The position numbers and the translations under genes were made by a program. Of a stretch of DNA of 38,563 bases, positions 8,008 to 17,115 are shown piece after piece. The stretch is from CAUZSH01 sp963582935 (GTDB lineage Bacteria; Pseudomonadota; Gammaproteobacteria; Francisellales; Francisellaceae): assembly GCA_963582935.1 (NCBI GenBank), contig CAUZSH010000008.1:1-38563 (forward strand), given 5' to 3'. Within the stretch, counting starts at the first letter, position 1, and every line of letters starts with the position of its first letter. A model generated the notes under the pieces. The model searched no databases. It worked only from the letters and a program-made list of their open reading frames with translations, and had not been told where the DNA came from.

Positions 8008-10572
8008 ATGGCAACGATAAGAAAGCAGCCAAAAGCAAAAAAAACAGTACAAAAGAGTTCGGCGAATCAGGCGCAAAGCATCCTGTTAGATCGCCTGCGG
8101 ATAGGGATTCTCATTGTGGTAGGTGCGGTGGCTATTTTTTTATTACTGGCACTTTTTACGTACAATTCAAATGATCCAGCCTGGTCCACAGCGGGATTAA
8201 ATAGTGTGATCCAAAATGCGGGCGGCGCTATTGGTGCTTACGTGGCGGACATGACCTTATCTTTCTTTGGCTTTTTTGGGTTTGTGATCCCTTTGTTGCT
8301 AGTGTATGGTTTATGGATTATTTTTATTGAAAATAGTAATTTTGCCGAGAGAAGTATATTTTTAACCATTTTGCGCTGTTTAGGGGTGGCGATAAATTTT
8401 GTGGCAGGCAGTGGGTTATGCCAGATTATGTTAGCGGATATGCATTATCCACTTCCACAAGGACCTGGTGGGATTATTGGCAGCTTTGTTGCTGGCGATA
8501 TGGTTGGATATTTAAATATCCCAGGAACGCTTTTGGTATTGTTTGCATTGTTTTGCCTTGGCTTGACGCTTTATTCAGGCGGTGCTTGGTTTAAATTTAT
8601 TGTTCAAGCAGTTTTGTTTTTTCTTAAAAAAATGCGGCAATTATTTTCTGTCATTGGAAAAAGCTGGCAGGAATCTCGAAAGAAAGCACGCGCACAAGCG
8701 GTTATTCATAAGAAAGTAAAGGAAGCCAAAAAGAAACAGGCCATTAAAGATGAGGCTATAATGGAAAAAGCGTTAAAAGCGGAAACAGTTAAGGATGATG
8801 AGCATTATCACATTGATGATAAGCCTAATTCATTTCAAGATGACATCCCACCTTTTGATATGCCTGTTGAGCCTACAATTGGCTTTGATCACTCGAATAG
8901 TGAGGTATCTGACACAATGGATTATGATGCTTCTTTTTTACCTTCAAACTTTAATCAAGCACCTATGAATGTGAAGGAAGATCAAATACCTTTTGCTGAT
9001 TTTGATGCGGTGCCTTTATCAGGGAAAGCAATAGAAGAGCCTATTTCCACAAAGGGGATCACTAAAAGACCTAAAAAACATAAGGCTGTGGATGGCTTGC
9101 CTTCATTGAATCTGTTGGATGATCCTGATGCAAAGGCTGAAGCAGTTTCCAAGGCTGTACTCGATAGGATGGCGGCATTGGTTGAAGAGAAATTGGCAGA
9201 TTTTGGTGTGAAAACCTCTGTTGTTGCTGTGCATCCAGGACCTGTGATTACTCGTTTTGAATTGGAGTTAGCACCTGGCGTTAAGGTCAGCAAATTAACA
9301 GCGTTGTCTCAAGATTTAGCGCGATCCTTATCTACCTCACGAGTGCGAGTTGTGGAAGTCATTCCTGGAAAACCTTATGTGGGCATTGAGTTGCCCAATC
9401 AAAACCGTGAAATGGTGCGGATCAAAGAAATTCTATCTCATCCAGCATTTGTAAATTCAGTTTCGCCTTTAACCATTGCGTTAGGGAAAGATATTGCTGG
9501 CAATCCTGAGGTGGCAAATATTGGTAAGATGCCTCATTTGCTGGTAGCAGGAACCACGGGTTCAGGGAAGTCTGTAGGTGTGAATGCCATGATTATTAGT
9601 ATGCTTTATAAAGCAGGGCCAGATGATCTTAGGATGATTATGATTGATCCTAAAATGTTAGAACTTTCAATTTATGAGGGCATTCCACATTTATTGACCC
9701 CTGTCGTTACCGATATGAAAGAGGCTGCCAGTGCTCTGCGTTGGTGTGTGAAAGAAATGGATGAACGTTATGAACTGATGGCGGCAGTTGGCGTGCGTAA
9801 TATTGCAGGGCTAAATGATAAAATTAAGACCGCAAAAGAATCAGGTGCTCCAATGAAAGATCCATTGTGGATGAAGCTTCATCCAGGCCGCGTAGATGAG
9901 GCGCCAGAGCTTTATAAGATGCCTTATATTGTGGTGATTTCAGATGAATTTGCCGATATGATTATGGTTGTTGGCAAAAAGGTAGAGGAGCTAATTGCTC
10001 GCATTGCGCAAAAGGCAAGGGCTGCAGGGATTCATCTTATTTTGGCGACGCAAAGACCTTCTGTGGATGTGGTAACCGGATTGATAAAAGCGAACATCCC
10101 AACGCGTATTGCCTTCCAAGTATCGTCTCGAATTGACTCCAGAACTATCATTGATCAGCAAGGTGCGGAGCAATTGTTGGGGCACGGTGATATGCTTTAT
10201 TTGCCACCAGGTACAGGTATGCCTATACGGGTGCATGGCGCCTTTGTGGATGACGATGAGGTGCATCGTGTGGTGGCAGCTTGGAAAGAAATGGGTGGCG
10301 AGCCTGATTATATTGATAGCATTCTTACCACTGAAAGTGTGGATGGAGATGGTACAGCAGAAGATGGCGGTGGCGAAAAAGATGCGCTTTATGATGAAGC
10401 CGTTAAAATTGTATTGGAATCACAGCGCGCTTCTATTTCAAGTGTCCAGCGTCGTTTGCGTATAGGTTACAACCGAGCAGCACGCCTTATTGAAGATATG
10501 GAAAGGGCCGGTGTGGTGAGTGAAATGCAGTCCAATGGTATGCGTGAAGTATTGGTAAGGAGGACGCAATAA
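8008..10572 (+). CDS. ftsK: DNA translocase FtsK
   Basis: FtsK anchors at the division septum and pumps DNA to resolve and segregate chromosomes. The 854 residues comprise an N-terminal domain with four to five membrane segments (about 28-200) and a short charged linker (about 205-380), much shorter than in E. coli (1329 residues in total). The RecA-like motor has Walker A AGTTGSGKS (514-522), the block MIMIDPKMLELS, and VVISDEFADMIM as Walker B. The C-terminal gamma domain, which reads KOPS sites, contains SSVQRRLRIGYNRAARL and the following IEDMERAGVVS. The ATG at 8008 lacks a strong ribosome site. Its stop TAA abuts the ATG of lolA, so the two form an operon. Confidence 0.96.
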   Translation: MATIRKQPKAKKTVQKSSANQAQSILLDRLRIGILIVVGAVAIFLLLALFTYNSNDPAWSTAGLNSVIQNAGGAIGAYVADMTLSFFGFFGFVIPLLLVYGLWIIFIENSNFAERSIFLTILRCLGVAINFVAGSGLCQIMLADMHYPLPQGPGGIIGSFVAGDMVGYLNIPGTLLVLFALFCLGLTLYSGGAWFKFIVQAVLFFLKKMRQLFSVIGKSWQESRKKARAQAVIHKKVKEAKKKQAIKDEAIMEKALKAETVKDDEHYHIDDKPNSFQDDIPPFDMPVEPTIGFDHSNSEVSDTMDYDASFLPSNFNQAPMNVKEDQIPFADFDAVPLSGKAIEEPISTKGITKRPKKHKAVDGLPSLNLLDDPDAKAEAVSKAVLDRMAALVEEKLADFGVKTSVVAVHPGPVITRFELELAPGVKVSKLTALSQDLARSLSTSRVRVVEVIPGKPYVGIELPNQNREMVRIKEILSHPAFVNSVSPLTIALGKDIAGNPEVANIGKMPHLLVAGTTGSGKSVGVNAMIISMLYKAGPDDLRMIMIDPKMLELSIYEGIPHLLTPVVTDMKEAASALRWCVKEMDERYELMAAVGVRNIAGLNDKIKTAKESGAPMKDPLWMKLHPGRVDEAPELYKMPYIVVISDEFADMIMVVGKKVEELIARIAQKARAAGIHLILATQRPSVDVVTGLIKANIPTRIAFQVSSRIDSRTIIDQQGAEQLLGHGDMLYLPPGTGMPIRVHGAFVDDDEVHRVVAAWKEMGGEPDYIDSILTTESVDGDGTAEDGGGEKDALYDEAVKIVLESQRASISSVQRRLRIGYNRAARLIEDMERAGVVSEMQSNGMREVLVRRTQ

Positions 10573-11253
10573 ATGTTATTAGGAAAAGGTAAGCGTATTA
10601 GGACACTCTTTTTTATAGTGTTGGCATTTATAGGGCTGAATTCATTTTCAGCGATCTCATTTTCGACAAAATCGCCGCAAGAAGCAGTCGTGAAGACAAG
10701 TCAAAACTCAGCTTCTAAATCTTTATTTGACCTCATTCAAAAACTGCAAAATATGCATGCAGATTTCACCCAAACCATGGTGACAGCAAGAGGTGTGCAG
10801 CAGGAAAGCAAAGGTGAAATGTGGATCAGCAAGCCAAGTTATTTTAAGTGGGAGATTACCTCACCAAATAACCAATTGTTAGTATCAAATGGTCAAAAAT
10901 TATGGAATTATGATAAGGATTTAGAGCAAGTCACCATTCAAAAAGTACCCAAAGATATGTCTCAGGCGCCTTATTTGTTGCTATTGACTGGGCAGCCTGA
11001 GAACTTAGATCGACTTTTTAGTATCTCGAAAATAAATGAAGATCTTTATCGGTTAACACCGAAGAATCAAAATGATTCAATTTTAGATCATGTAGACATG
11101 CGTTTTAATCAAGGTGTTTTAGAGGCTTTAACAATTCAAACGGCCACAGGGCAAACCAGTACGATTCGTTTTAGCCACCAAAAATTTGTTAAAATCCCCC
11201 TTTCAACCTATGACTTTGTCCCACCCAAAGGTGTGGACGTGTTAGGCGCTTAA
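10573..11253 (+). CDS. lolA: Outer-membrane lipoprotein carrier protein LolA
   Basis: LolA is the periplasmic chaperone that carries lipoproteins from the LolCDE complex to LolB. The 226-residue product has a signal peptide (about residues 1-28: a Lys/Arg start, then LFFIVLAFIGLNSFSAISFS). Family features are LQNMHADFTQTMVTARG, KGEMWISKPSYFKWEI, NGQKLWNYDKDLEQV and RFSHQKFV with a C-terminal FVPPKGVDVLG. GGAGG of the ftsK 3' end serves as ribosome site, and the ATG follows the ftsK stop directly. In many gammaproteobacteria rarA follows; here a glutaminase does. Confidence 0.95.
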   Translation: MLLGKGKRIRTLFFIVLAFIGLNSFSAISFSTKSPQEAVVKTSQNSASKSLFDLIQKLQNMHADFTQTMVTARGVQQESKGEMWISKPSYFKWEITSPNNQLLVSNGQKLWNYDKDLEQVTIQKVPKDMSQAPYLLLLTGQPENLDRLFSISKINEDLYRLTPKNQNDSILDHVDMRFNQGVLEALTIQTATGQTSTIRFSHQKFVKIPLSTYDFVPPKGVDVLGA

Positions 11254-11268
11254 TATCAGGAATGAATC

Positions 11269-12729
11269 ATGGTGGATAATCTTTTAAGTGATCATCTAAG
11301 CCAGTTTATGGCATTGGATACATCGTTTACATTAGATGAGCTCAAAGAAACGTTATGGAAACAAGGGATTCAAAAAACAGATCCTAGGCTGCAGCGTTTT
11401 ATTGCGTCAGCAGAGATTCATGAGGCATTAGATCCACGTGAGTTGGAAAAAGATACTTGTCTTATTGAGTCTTTAGGTTTGGTGAAGCGCGCCGTAGAAG
11501 GACGTTTAGTCGTGCCTGAATTTGAGGCGTTTACCAAACGTATAACTCAGCTTTATCATCAGGTTCTTCCAAATACGAAGGGTGAAGTGGCAGATTACAT
11601 TCCTCAGTTATCACGCGTAAACCCAGAACATTTTGGTATTTCAATTTGTACGGTGGATGGGCAGCGTTTTTCAATCGGTGATACGGAAAGGCATTTTGCA
11701 CTACAATCCGTCTCCAAAACGATCAATTATGCGATTGCGCTTGAGTTGAATGGTGAGCAGAAGGTGCATGAGCATGTTGGTCGTGAACCCAGTGGTCTTG
11801 CCTTTAATAATCTGAGCTTAAATAAGAATAATTTGCCACACAACCCCATGATAAATGCGGGTGCAATGATGTGTTGTTCTTTGATCAAACCCTATCACAG
11901 TATGCATGATCGTTTGGGTTTGGTAATGAAAACATGGCAGCGCATGATGGGAGGAGCACATCCAATTTACAATGATCAGATGTTTAAATCGGAAAAGAAA
12001 ACAGCGGATCGTAATTTTGCCTTGTTTTATTTTATGCGAGAACATAAGGCATTTGCTGAGCGTTTTAATTTGGATAAAGTAGTCGATTTCTATTTTAAAT
12101 GTTGCTCGATTGAAGTGAAATGTTCAGAGCTTGCTATCGCGGCTTCTACCCTAGCAAACTCTGGTGTTTGCCCTTTTACCAGTGATCGTATTTTTGATGA
12201 TCATACGGTTAAAGATGTGGTTTCCTTAATGAGCACTTGTGGGATGTATGATTTCTCAGGAGAATATTTTTTTAAAGTAGGGATTCCGACAAAAAGTGGC
12301 GTGTCTGGCGCTTTGATGTTGGTGATTCCAAATGTGATGGGGATTACCATTTGGTCGCCACGTTTGGATAGTTTTGGTAACTCAGTCAGAGGTATTGAAT
12401 TTTGTGAACAATTAGTGAAGTTATATAATTTGCATACTTTTGATGGGATACAACGTCATGCAACAAAACTTGACCCTAGGCGTGACGGTAAGCAAGCGAT
12501 GATTGAAAAAGCGGCGTTGCTGTGCTCTGCAGCAAGCTGTAATGATGTCATTGAGCTTAGGCGATTGTTGACACTCGGGATTGATGTGAATGCTCAAAAT
12601 TGTGATGGCAGAACGGCATTACATCTTGCTGTCGCAGAAGAAAACGAAGACGCATTAAAATTTTTGTTAGCACATGGCGCGGATAAAACGCTTAAGGATC
12701 GTTGGGGGAATGTGGCGATAGATAGCTGA
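11269..12729 (+). CDS. glsA: Glutaminase of the animal GLS type with C-terminal ankyrin repeats
   Basis: Glutaminase hydrolyses glutamine to glutamate and ammonia. At 486 residues it is far longer than E. coli glutaminases (about 310). It has an N-terminal helical region (1-95) and the serine-dependent, beta-lactamase-like catalytic domain (about 100-410). Catalytic residues visible are Tyr110 in ADYIPQL, Ser147 and Lys150 in QSVSK, the NPMINAGAM block, and KSGVSG (Lys-Ser-Gly). About 1.5-2 ankyrin repeats follow (DGRTALHLAVAEENEDALKF, then GADKTLKDRWGN). This order, and segments such as GMYDFSG, NVMGI and KLDPRR, correspond to human kidney-type GLS. It follows lolA by 15 bases and is likely cotranscribed. 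A cytoplasmic location is inferred, since no signal peptide is seen. An AGGA site lies upstream of the ATG. Confidence 0.93.
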   Translation: MVDNLLSDHLSQFMALDTSFTLDELKETLWKQGIQKTDPRLQRFIASAEIHEALDPRELEKDTCLIESLGLVKRAVEGRLVVPEFEAFTKRITQLYHQVLPNTKGEVADYIPQLSRVNPEHFGISICTVDGQRFSIGDTERHFALQSVSKTINYAIALELNGEQKVHEHVGREPSGLAFNNLSLNKNNLPHNPMINAGAMMCCSLIKPYHSMHDRLGLVMKTWQRMMGGAHPIYNDQMFKSEKKTADRNFALFYFMREHKAFAERFNLDKVVDFYFKCCSIEVKCSELAIAASTLANSGVCPFTSDRIFDDHTVKDVVSLMSTCGMYDFSGEYFFKVGIPTKSGVSGALMLVIPNVMGITIWSPRLDSFGNSVRGIEFCEQLVKLYNLHTFDGIQRHATKLDPRRDGKQAMIEKAALLCSAASCNDVIELRRLLTLGIDVNAQNCDGRTALHLAVAEENEDALKFLLAHGADKTLKDRWGNVAIDS

Positions 12730-12753
12730 TACTGAGAGGTAAAGCTACTGCCG

Positions 12754-13374
12754 TTATTTTTTTATCCCCTCAATGAACAGATAAGTATCTTGTTTTAAAA
12801 ATCGTGTTTGTGTAATGGTCAAATTTAGGTTTTCTTGGATGTAACCTAATGTATTTCGATCAAATCGAGCACCATAAACTTTTTGAACCCAAGGAGCAAA
12901 GCGTTCCTGCTTACGCCTTATTTTAGGATCTTTTGAATAGACCATTTCGAGAAGTTTAAACTTCCCGCCAGGTTTTAAGACGCGACTGAATTCTTGAATC
13001 GCTTGAGGCTGTAAATCATCAGGCATAACACAACACATAAAGGTACTGATCAGCCAGTCAAATTGGTTGTCTTGAAGTTCAGGCATATTAGTGGCGTCAG
13101 TATTGAGGAGGTAGATGCTGGCTTTAGCTTTCTGTGCGCGGTGGGTTGAGCGTCGTATCATTGCAGGGCTTAGCTCTACGGCCGTGACATCTGTTTCAGG
13201 ACGATAGTAGGCGAAGTTACGACCCGTTCCCGAACCGAGTTCCAATACTTTTCCCGTAAGGTTTGATAACAGCTCAGGACGCCATTTTTTATATTGTCTT
13301 TCCCATGGGTAGTCTAATAAATCATAAAAGTGTGCGGTAATGGCATATTTTTTAGCAAGGAGTTTATTGTTCAT
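12754..13374 (-). CDS. Class I SAM-dependent methyltransferase (UbiE/Methyltransf_11-like)
   Basis: The 206-residue protein has SAM motif I VLELGSGTGRNF (about 44-55), the acidic strand-2 end VTAVELSPAMI, motif DATNMPELQDNQFDWLIS, and the post-motif EFSRVLKPGGKFKLLEMV. Together these mark a small-molecule methyltransferase of the UbiE/Coq5-like group. The substrate cannot be read from the sequence; phospholipid or quinone head groups are possible for this kind. Its ATG is 13 bases after the stop of the PBP4 gene, so the two are probably cotranscribed. It converges on the glutaminase gene with 24 bases between stops. Confidence 0.85.
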   Translation of the reverse strand: MNNKLLAKKYAITAHFYDLLDYPWERQYKKWRPELLSNLTGKVLELGSGTGRNFAYYRPETDVTAVELSPAMIRRSTHRAQKAKASIYLLNTDATNMPELQDNQFDWLISTFMCCVMPDDLQPQAIQEFSRVLKPGGKFKLLEMVYSKDPKIRRKQERFAPWVQKVYGARFDRNTLGYIQENLNLTITQTRFLKQDTYLFIEGIKK

Positions 13375-13387
13375 GGTGTGGGGTTAT

Positions 13388-14872
13388 CTACAGTTTTTCA
13401 TAAAACAATTTGACCACTTGATTTTGGAAAGCGCGAGCCGAATTTCGTTGGCTTTTATTTAGGTTGTTTATCATGATAGAAAAAGAGAGTCGGTGTATTT
13501 TTTTTGTCATGACATAACCTGAAAGCGTGACCGTGCCATCTAAGGTGCCTGTTTTAGCGCGGACTTTACCTTGTAAGGTTTTATTCATTCGGTAGCTCAG
13601 CGTGCCACTGATACCTGATCGCGGTAAAGCGTTATAAAGCTTTTGTCCGACTTGTTTGTCGTTATAAGCTTTTGTTAATAGATTGACCAAGAATTCAGGG
13701 CTTGTTTTATCCAAGTGAGATAAACCAGAGCCATCTTTTAAGACAAGGGGACCTGTGTTTAAACCTAAGTCTTTTCTGAGGGTGGCGGAAATGGCAGAGG
13801 TTGCAGAGTTGGTGCTGCCAACACCATTTATTTTGTACCCAACACTGCGTGCTAAGCTTTCAGCATAAAGGTTATCTGAATGTAATAGCATGTGCTTTAA
13901 AAGGTAGTTTAGCGAAGCAGATGAGGTGTCAGCGATGACTGAGAGCCCAGAAGGCAAGTTGCCAATTTTCACAGTTCCTGAAAATTTTATACCCTTTTCT
14001 TGCAAGGCATCCTTGACCATATTTAATGTCTTCAATGCAGGGTTTATGATGGCAAAGCTCATGCGTGTTTCAGCTTGGTTTGGGATACAACCTGTTAAGT
14101 GGAGTACATTGCGGTCGGTCATGTAGGGTTTGAATGCACAGGATCTTGCTTCTTTATTGGAGACTAATTTTAGGGCGTTGACGATTTGAATGCTTTGCGT
14201 ATTAATAAGGCGTTTAACCGTGCTTTTTCCATTACCTGTGCTATTCACAGAAATAACCATGCAGTTTTTGTTGAGATTCATGGAAGAGGCGGGTGCGGCA
14301 TAACAATAATCCGTATCGGCATTGGACCATCCTTGTGGATATGGTTGCCCTGAAAATCGATTCGCAATTAAGATAATGTTGCCATTTACTTTGGAGATCC
14401 CAGTGTGTTTTAACTTTTGGATTAAATTGCTCAGTTGTGAGCTGGTTAGGCTAGGGTCGCCGGTGAATTTAATATATAGATTATCATTAATGGTGTGATT
14501 ATTAATTTTTAAAGGATTGGCATACACGCTGGTATTAAAGGTGAAATTGCTGGGCAATGTTAACAAGGCTGCCGTTGCAGTGAAAAGTTTATTGTTGCTG
14601 GCTGGGGTGAATTCTTTATTGGCATGATATTGATAGAGGGACTGCCCACTTTTAGTGCGTTGTACGGCAATACCGATGGAGGCGTTTGTTATTTTATATT
14701 TTTTGGTGAGTGATTGAATATCAGTGGACAGGGAGGCAAAAGTTGAAAGACAAAATAGGCTTAAAAATAAAAAGGAGAGTATTTTTTTCACAATAGTAGG
14801 GCTTTTCTTTACGAAGAAGGTTGATAGTAACAAAAGCTTGCTGGGATTTAAATGTGATTCGTCTATTTCCAT
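13388..14872 (-). CDS. dacB: D-alanyl-D-alanine carboxypeptidase/endopeptidase (PBP4, S13 family)
   Basis: PBP4 is a periplasmic enzyme that trims and cleaves peptide cross-links of peptidoglycan. All three active-site motifs are visible: SNNK (Ser92 to Lys95), SDN in LLHSDNLYAES, and KTG in RAKTGTLDGTVTLSG. A signal-like hydrophobic stretch ILSFLFLSLFCLSTFA lies at residues 31-46. With the ATG at 14872 (AGGTGAG upstream) this leaves an unusually long 28-residue pre-segment. A GTG at 14791 would give the normal signal peptide VKKILSFLFLS, but no ribosome site precedes it. The start is therefore unsettled. The methyltransferase gene follows 13 bases after. Confidence 0.9.
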   Translation of the reverse strand: MEIDESHLNPSKLLLLSTFFVKKSPTIVKKILSFLFLSLFCLSTFASLSTDIQSLTKKYKITNASIGIAVQRTKSGQSLYQYHANKEFTPASNNKLFTATAALLTLPSNFTFNTSVYANPLKINNHTINDNLYIKFTGDPSLTSSQLSNLIQKLKHTGISKVNGNIILIANRFSGQPYPQGWSNADTDYCYAAPASSMNLNKNCMVISVNSTGNGKSTVKRLINTQSIQIVNALKLVSNKEARSCAFKPYMTDRNVLHLTGCIPNQAETRMSFAIINPALKTLNMVKDALQEKGIKFSGTVKIGNLPSGLSVIADTSSASLNYLLKHMLLHSDNLYAESLARSVGYKINGVGSTNSATSAISATLRKDLGLNTGPLVLKDGSGLSHLDKTSPEFLVNLLTKAYNDKQVGQKLYNALPRSGISGTLSYRMNKTLQGKVRAKTGTLDGTVTLSGYVMTKKIHRLSFSIMINNLNKSQRNSARAFQNQVVKLFYEKL

Positions 14873-14891
14873 ATCTCACCTTGATTAGTGT

Positions 14892-15209
14892 TTACTCTGG
14901 ATAACCATATCCACCGGTTTCGATTTTTATTAATTTACCATTCTGAAAGACGAGAGCAGTTAAAAATTTTTGGGGCCCTGAATTATAGACATTTCGTGTC
15001 ATTTGGTTTTCAGTGATAACTTTTAAGGCTGTATGTTCATTGTAGTTGCCCACAACTTTTTCAGTATATTGGTAGCTATTTGAGGGAGTTCCACAGGCGG
15101 CAGTTACTGTGCCTTCCCAATCTCCAATACTAATGATTTTTCCCCTGCAGGTAAGCCCATGTGCCGAAAAGGTAGCAAAAAGTAAGGCAAAAACAATAAA
15201 TCCCAACAT
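14892..15209 (-). CDS. Small secreted DUF2845-like protein
   Basis: A 105-residue protein with an N-terminal signal peptide (MLGFIVFALLFATFSAHG, then LTCRGKIIS). The mature part has IGDWEGTVTAACGTPSNSYQYTEK, i.e. the Cys-Gly-x-Pro pattern of the DUF2845 family, and two cysteines (Cys21, Cys39) that could pair. Function is unknown; a periplasmic location is inferred. It lies 19 bases upstream of dacB on the same strand and may be cotranscribed with it. It diverges from the ABC ATPase gene. Confidence 0.65.
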   Translation of the reverse strand: MLGFIVFALLFATFSAHGLTCRGKIISIGDWEGTVTAACGTPSNSYQYTEKVVGNYNEHTALKVITENQMTRNVYNSGPQKFLTALVFQNGKLIKIETGGYGYPE

Positions 15210-15345
15210 TGGTTTTCCTAAATCGAAGCCTATATATAAATAAGTATAGAGGATAGATGTGCGGAATGATAAGCGGTGATTGCATAATGGATCAATAGCC
15301 TTTATGTTCGATATGAGAAAATATAGACTTTCATAGGTGTTTTAT

Positions 15346-17115
15346 TTGAAAGATTTATTAAGATTAGAAAATGTTCGATTATATCTAGATACTCGAAAAG
15401 GATACGTTCGTGCCGTGGATGGGGTGAGTCTATCTATTCAAGAGAATGAGCTTTATGCTTTGGTGGGTGAGTCAGGGTGTGGGAAGTCCATGACAGCGAA
15501 TGCTATTATGCGTTTATTACCTGAGAATGCTGTATTTGTCGAAGGCTCTGAAATCTATCTTGATGGTGTTAAATTGCTTGAAAAAAGTGAGCGACAAATG
15601 CGAGAGATCCGTGGCAGTCAAATTGCCATGATATTTCAAGAACCCATGACTGCTCTAAATCCTGTAATGACCATTGGTGCTCAGCTCAAAGAAGCATTAT
15701 CACTGAAAGGAGATGATTTATCAAAAACGGATAAAGCACTGGAATTGTTGGAAGCTGTGAAAATGCAAGATCCACTGGCAAGAATGAAATGTTACCCACA
15801 TGAATTATCGGGTGGTATGAAACAACGAGTAGTGATTGCGATGGCGTTGGCAGGCGAGCCAAGGCTCCTTATTGCGGATGAGCCGACCACAGCGTTAGAT
15901 GTGACGGTACAAGCTGAGATACTGAAACTGTTAAAGTCACTGCAAAGAAAATACCAGTTAGGGATTTTATTCATTACGCATGACCTTGCGGTGGTTGCGC
16001 AAGTGGCGGATCGTATTGGGGTGATGTATCAGGGAAAGATTATTGAAGAAGCAGAAGTCGGTGCGTTTTTTCAGAATCCCCAACATGCTTATAGCCAAAG
16101 TTTACTGGCTGCATGTCCAGATATGAATGCGCAACGAATATTAAGTGCACATGAGCATTCTCCGAAGGTTTTGTTGGATATTCGGAATTTAAAAGTACAT
16201 TTCGCCATTAGTGCAGGTTTATTGAAGCGCACCTGTGGCTACATTTATGCGGTGGATGGTGTTTCTTTTAAGATGGTGCAAGGTGAAACCTTAGCCGTGG
16301 TGGGTGAATCAGGTTGTGGGAAGTCCACATTGGGAAAGGCAATTTCGCAACTTATTCCGTTGACTTCTGGTAGTGTGGAGTTTGATGGCGATCAATTGAA
16401 ATTACTTTCAAAAAAAGAAATGAATAAGATTCGACGAAAATTACAAGTTATTTTTCAAGATCCCTATGCTTCGATGAACCCAAAAATGATGATCAAAGAG
16501 GTGTTGTCGGAAGGCTTAAAGGCGCAGGGCTTAGTGAAAGATAAAAGCGTTCTTGATGTTCAGTTATCCCGTTTACTGGAAACTGTGGGAATGCCTGCGG
16601 ATATTTTAAACCATTATCCGCATGAGTTTTCAGGTGGTCAGCGCCAACGTATTGCCATTGCAAGAGCATTGTCGGTGAATCCGAAGCTTATTATTTGCGA
16701 TGAGCCAACAAGTGCCTTAGATGTCTCCGTTCAGGCGCAAATTTTGAATTTATTACAAAAGCTTAAAAAAGAATTAGGCTTAGCTTATTTGTTTATCACC
16801 CATGATCTTTCGGTGGTTTCTTATCTTGCAGATCGAGTGTTGGTGATGTATTTGGGTAAGATTGTGGAACAAGGGTCTGTGCACGATATTTTACAAAATG
16901 CAAAGCACCCTTATACACAATCATTATTAAGCTCGGCGCCTGTTGTGGGCAAGGTGCTTGAAGCTGGGAATGTTTTAGGAGAGTTACCGTCACCTTCAGC
17001 GCCACCATCTGGTTGTGCATACCACCCTAGATGCCCAATGGCACAAAAAATATGTCAGGACACTTGCCCTGAATTATTAGGTGGGCAATGGCAAGTGGCT
17101 TGTCATTTTAGTTGA
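15346..17115 (+). CDS. Double ABC ATPase of the dipeptide/oligopeptide class (DppDF/YejF-like)
   Basis: This single chain carries two complete ATPase domains that power peptide-class importers. Domain 1 (about 1-250) has GESGCGKS, LSGGMKQRVVIAMALAG and IADEPTTALDVTVQAEI. Domain 2 (about 275-540) has GESGCGKSTLGKAI, FSGGQRQRIAIARALSVNP and CDEPTSALDVSVQAQI. Both end in the oligopeptide-type C-terminal tail, with Cys motif YHPRCPMAQKICQDTCPEL. I chose TTG at 15346 because AGGTG (15335-15339) lies 6 bases before it and the product then starts MKDLLRLENV. The in-frame GTG at 15337 lies inside that ribosome site. No permease or binding protein gene is adjacent. The stop overlaps the converging next gene by 13 bases. 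Confidence 0.9.
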   Translation: MKDLLRLENVRLYLDTRKGYVRAVDGVSLSIQENELYALVGESGCGKSMTANAIMRLLPENAVFVEGSEIYLDGVKLLEKSERQMREIRGSQIAMIFQEPMTALNPVMTIGAQLKEALSLKGDDLSKTDKALELLEAVKMQDPLARMKCYPHELSGGMKQRVVIAMALAGEPRLLIADEPTTALDVTVQAEILKLLKSLQRKYQLGILFITHDLAVVAQVADRIGVMYQGKIIEEAEVGAFFQNPQHAYSQSLLAACPDMNAQRILSAHEHSPKVLLDIRNLKVHFAISAGLLKRTCGYIYAVDGVSFKMVQGETLAVVGESGCGKSTLGKAISQLIPLTSGSVEFDGDQLKLLSKKEMNKIRRKLQVIFQDPYASMNPKMMIKEVLSEGLKAQGLVKDKSVLDVQLSRLLETVGMPADILNHYPHEFSGGQRQRIAIARALSVNPKLIICDEPTSALDVSVQAQILNLLQKLKKELGLAYLFITHDLSVVSYLADRVLVMYLGKIVEQGSVHDILQNAKHPYTQSLLSSAPVVGKVLEAGNVLGELPSPSAPPSGCAYHPRCPMAQKICQDTCPELLGGQWQVACHFS

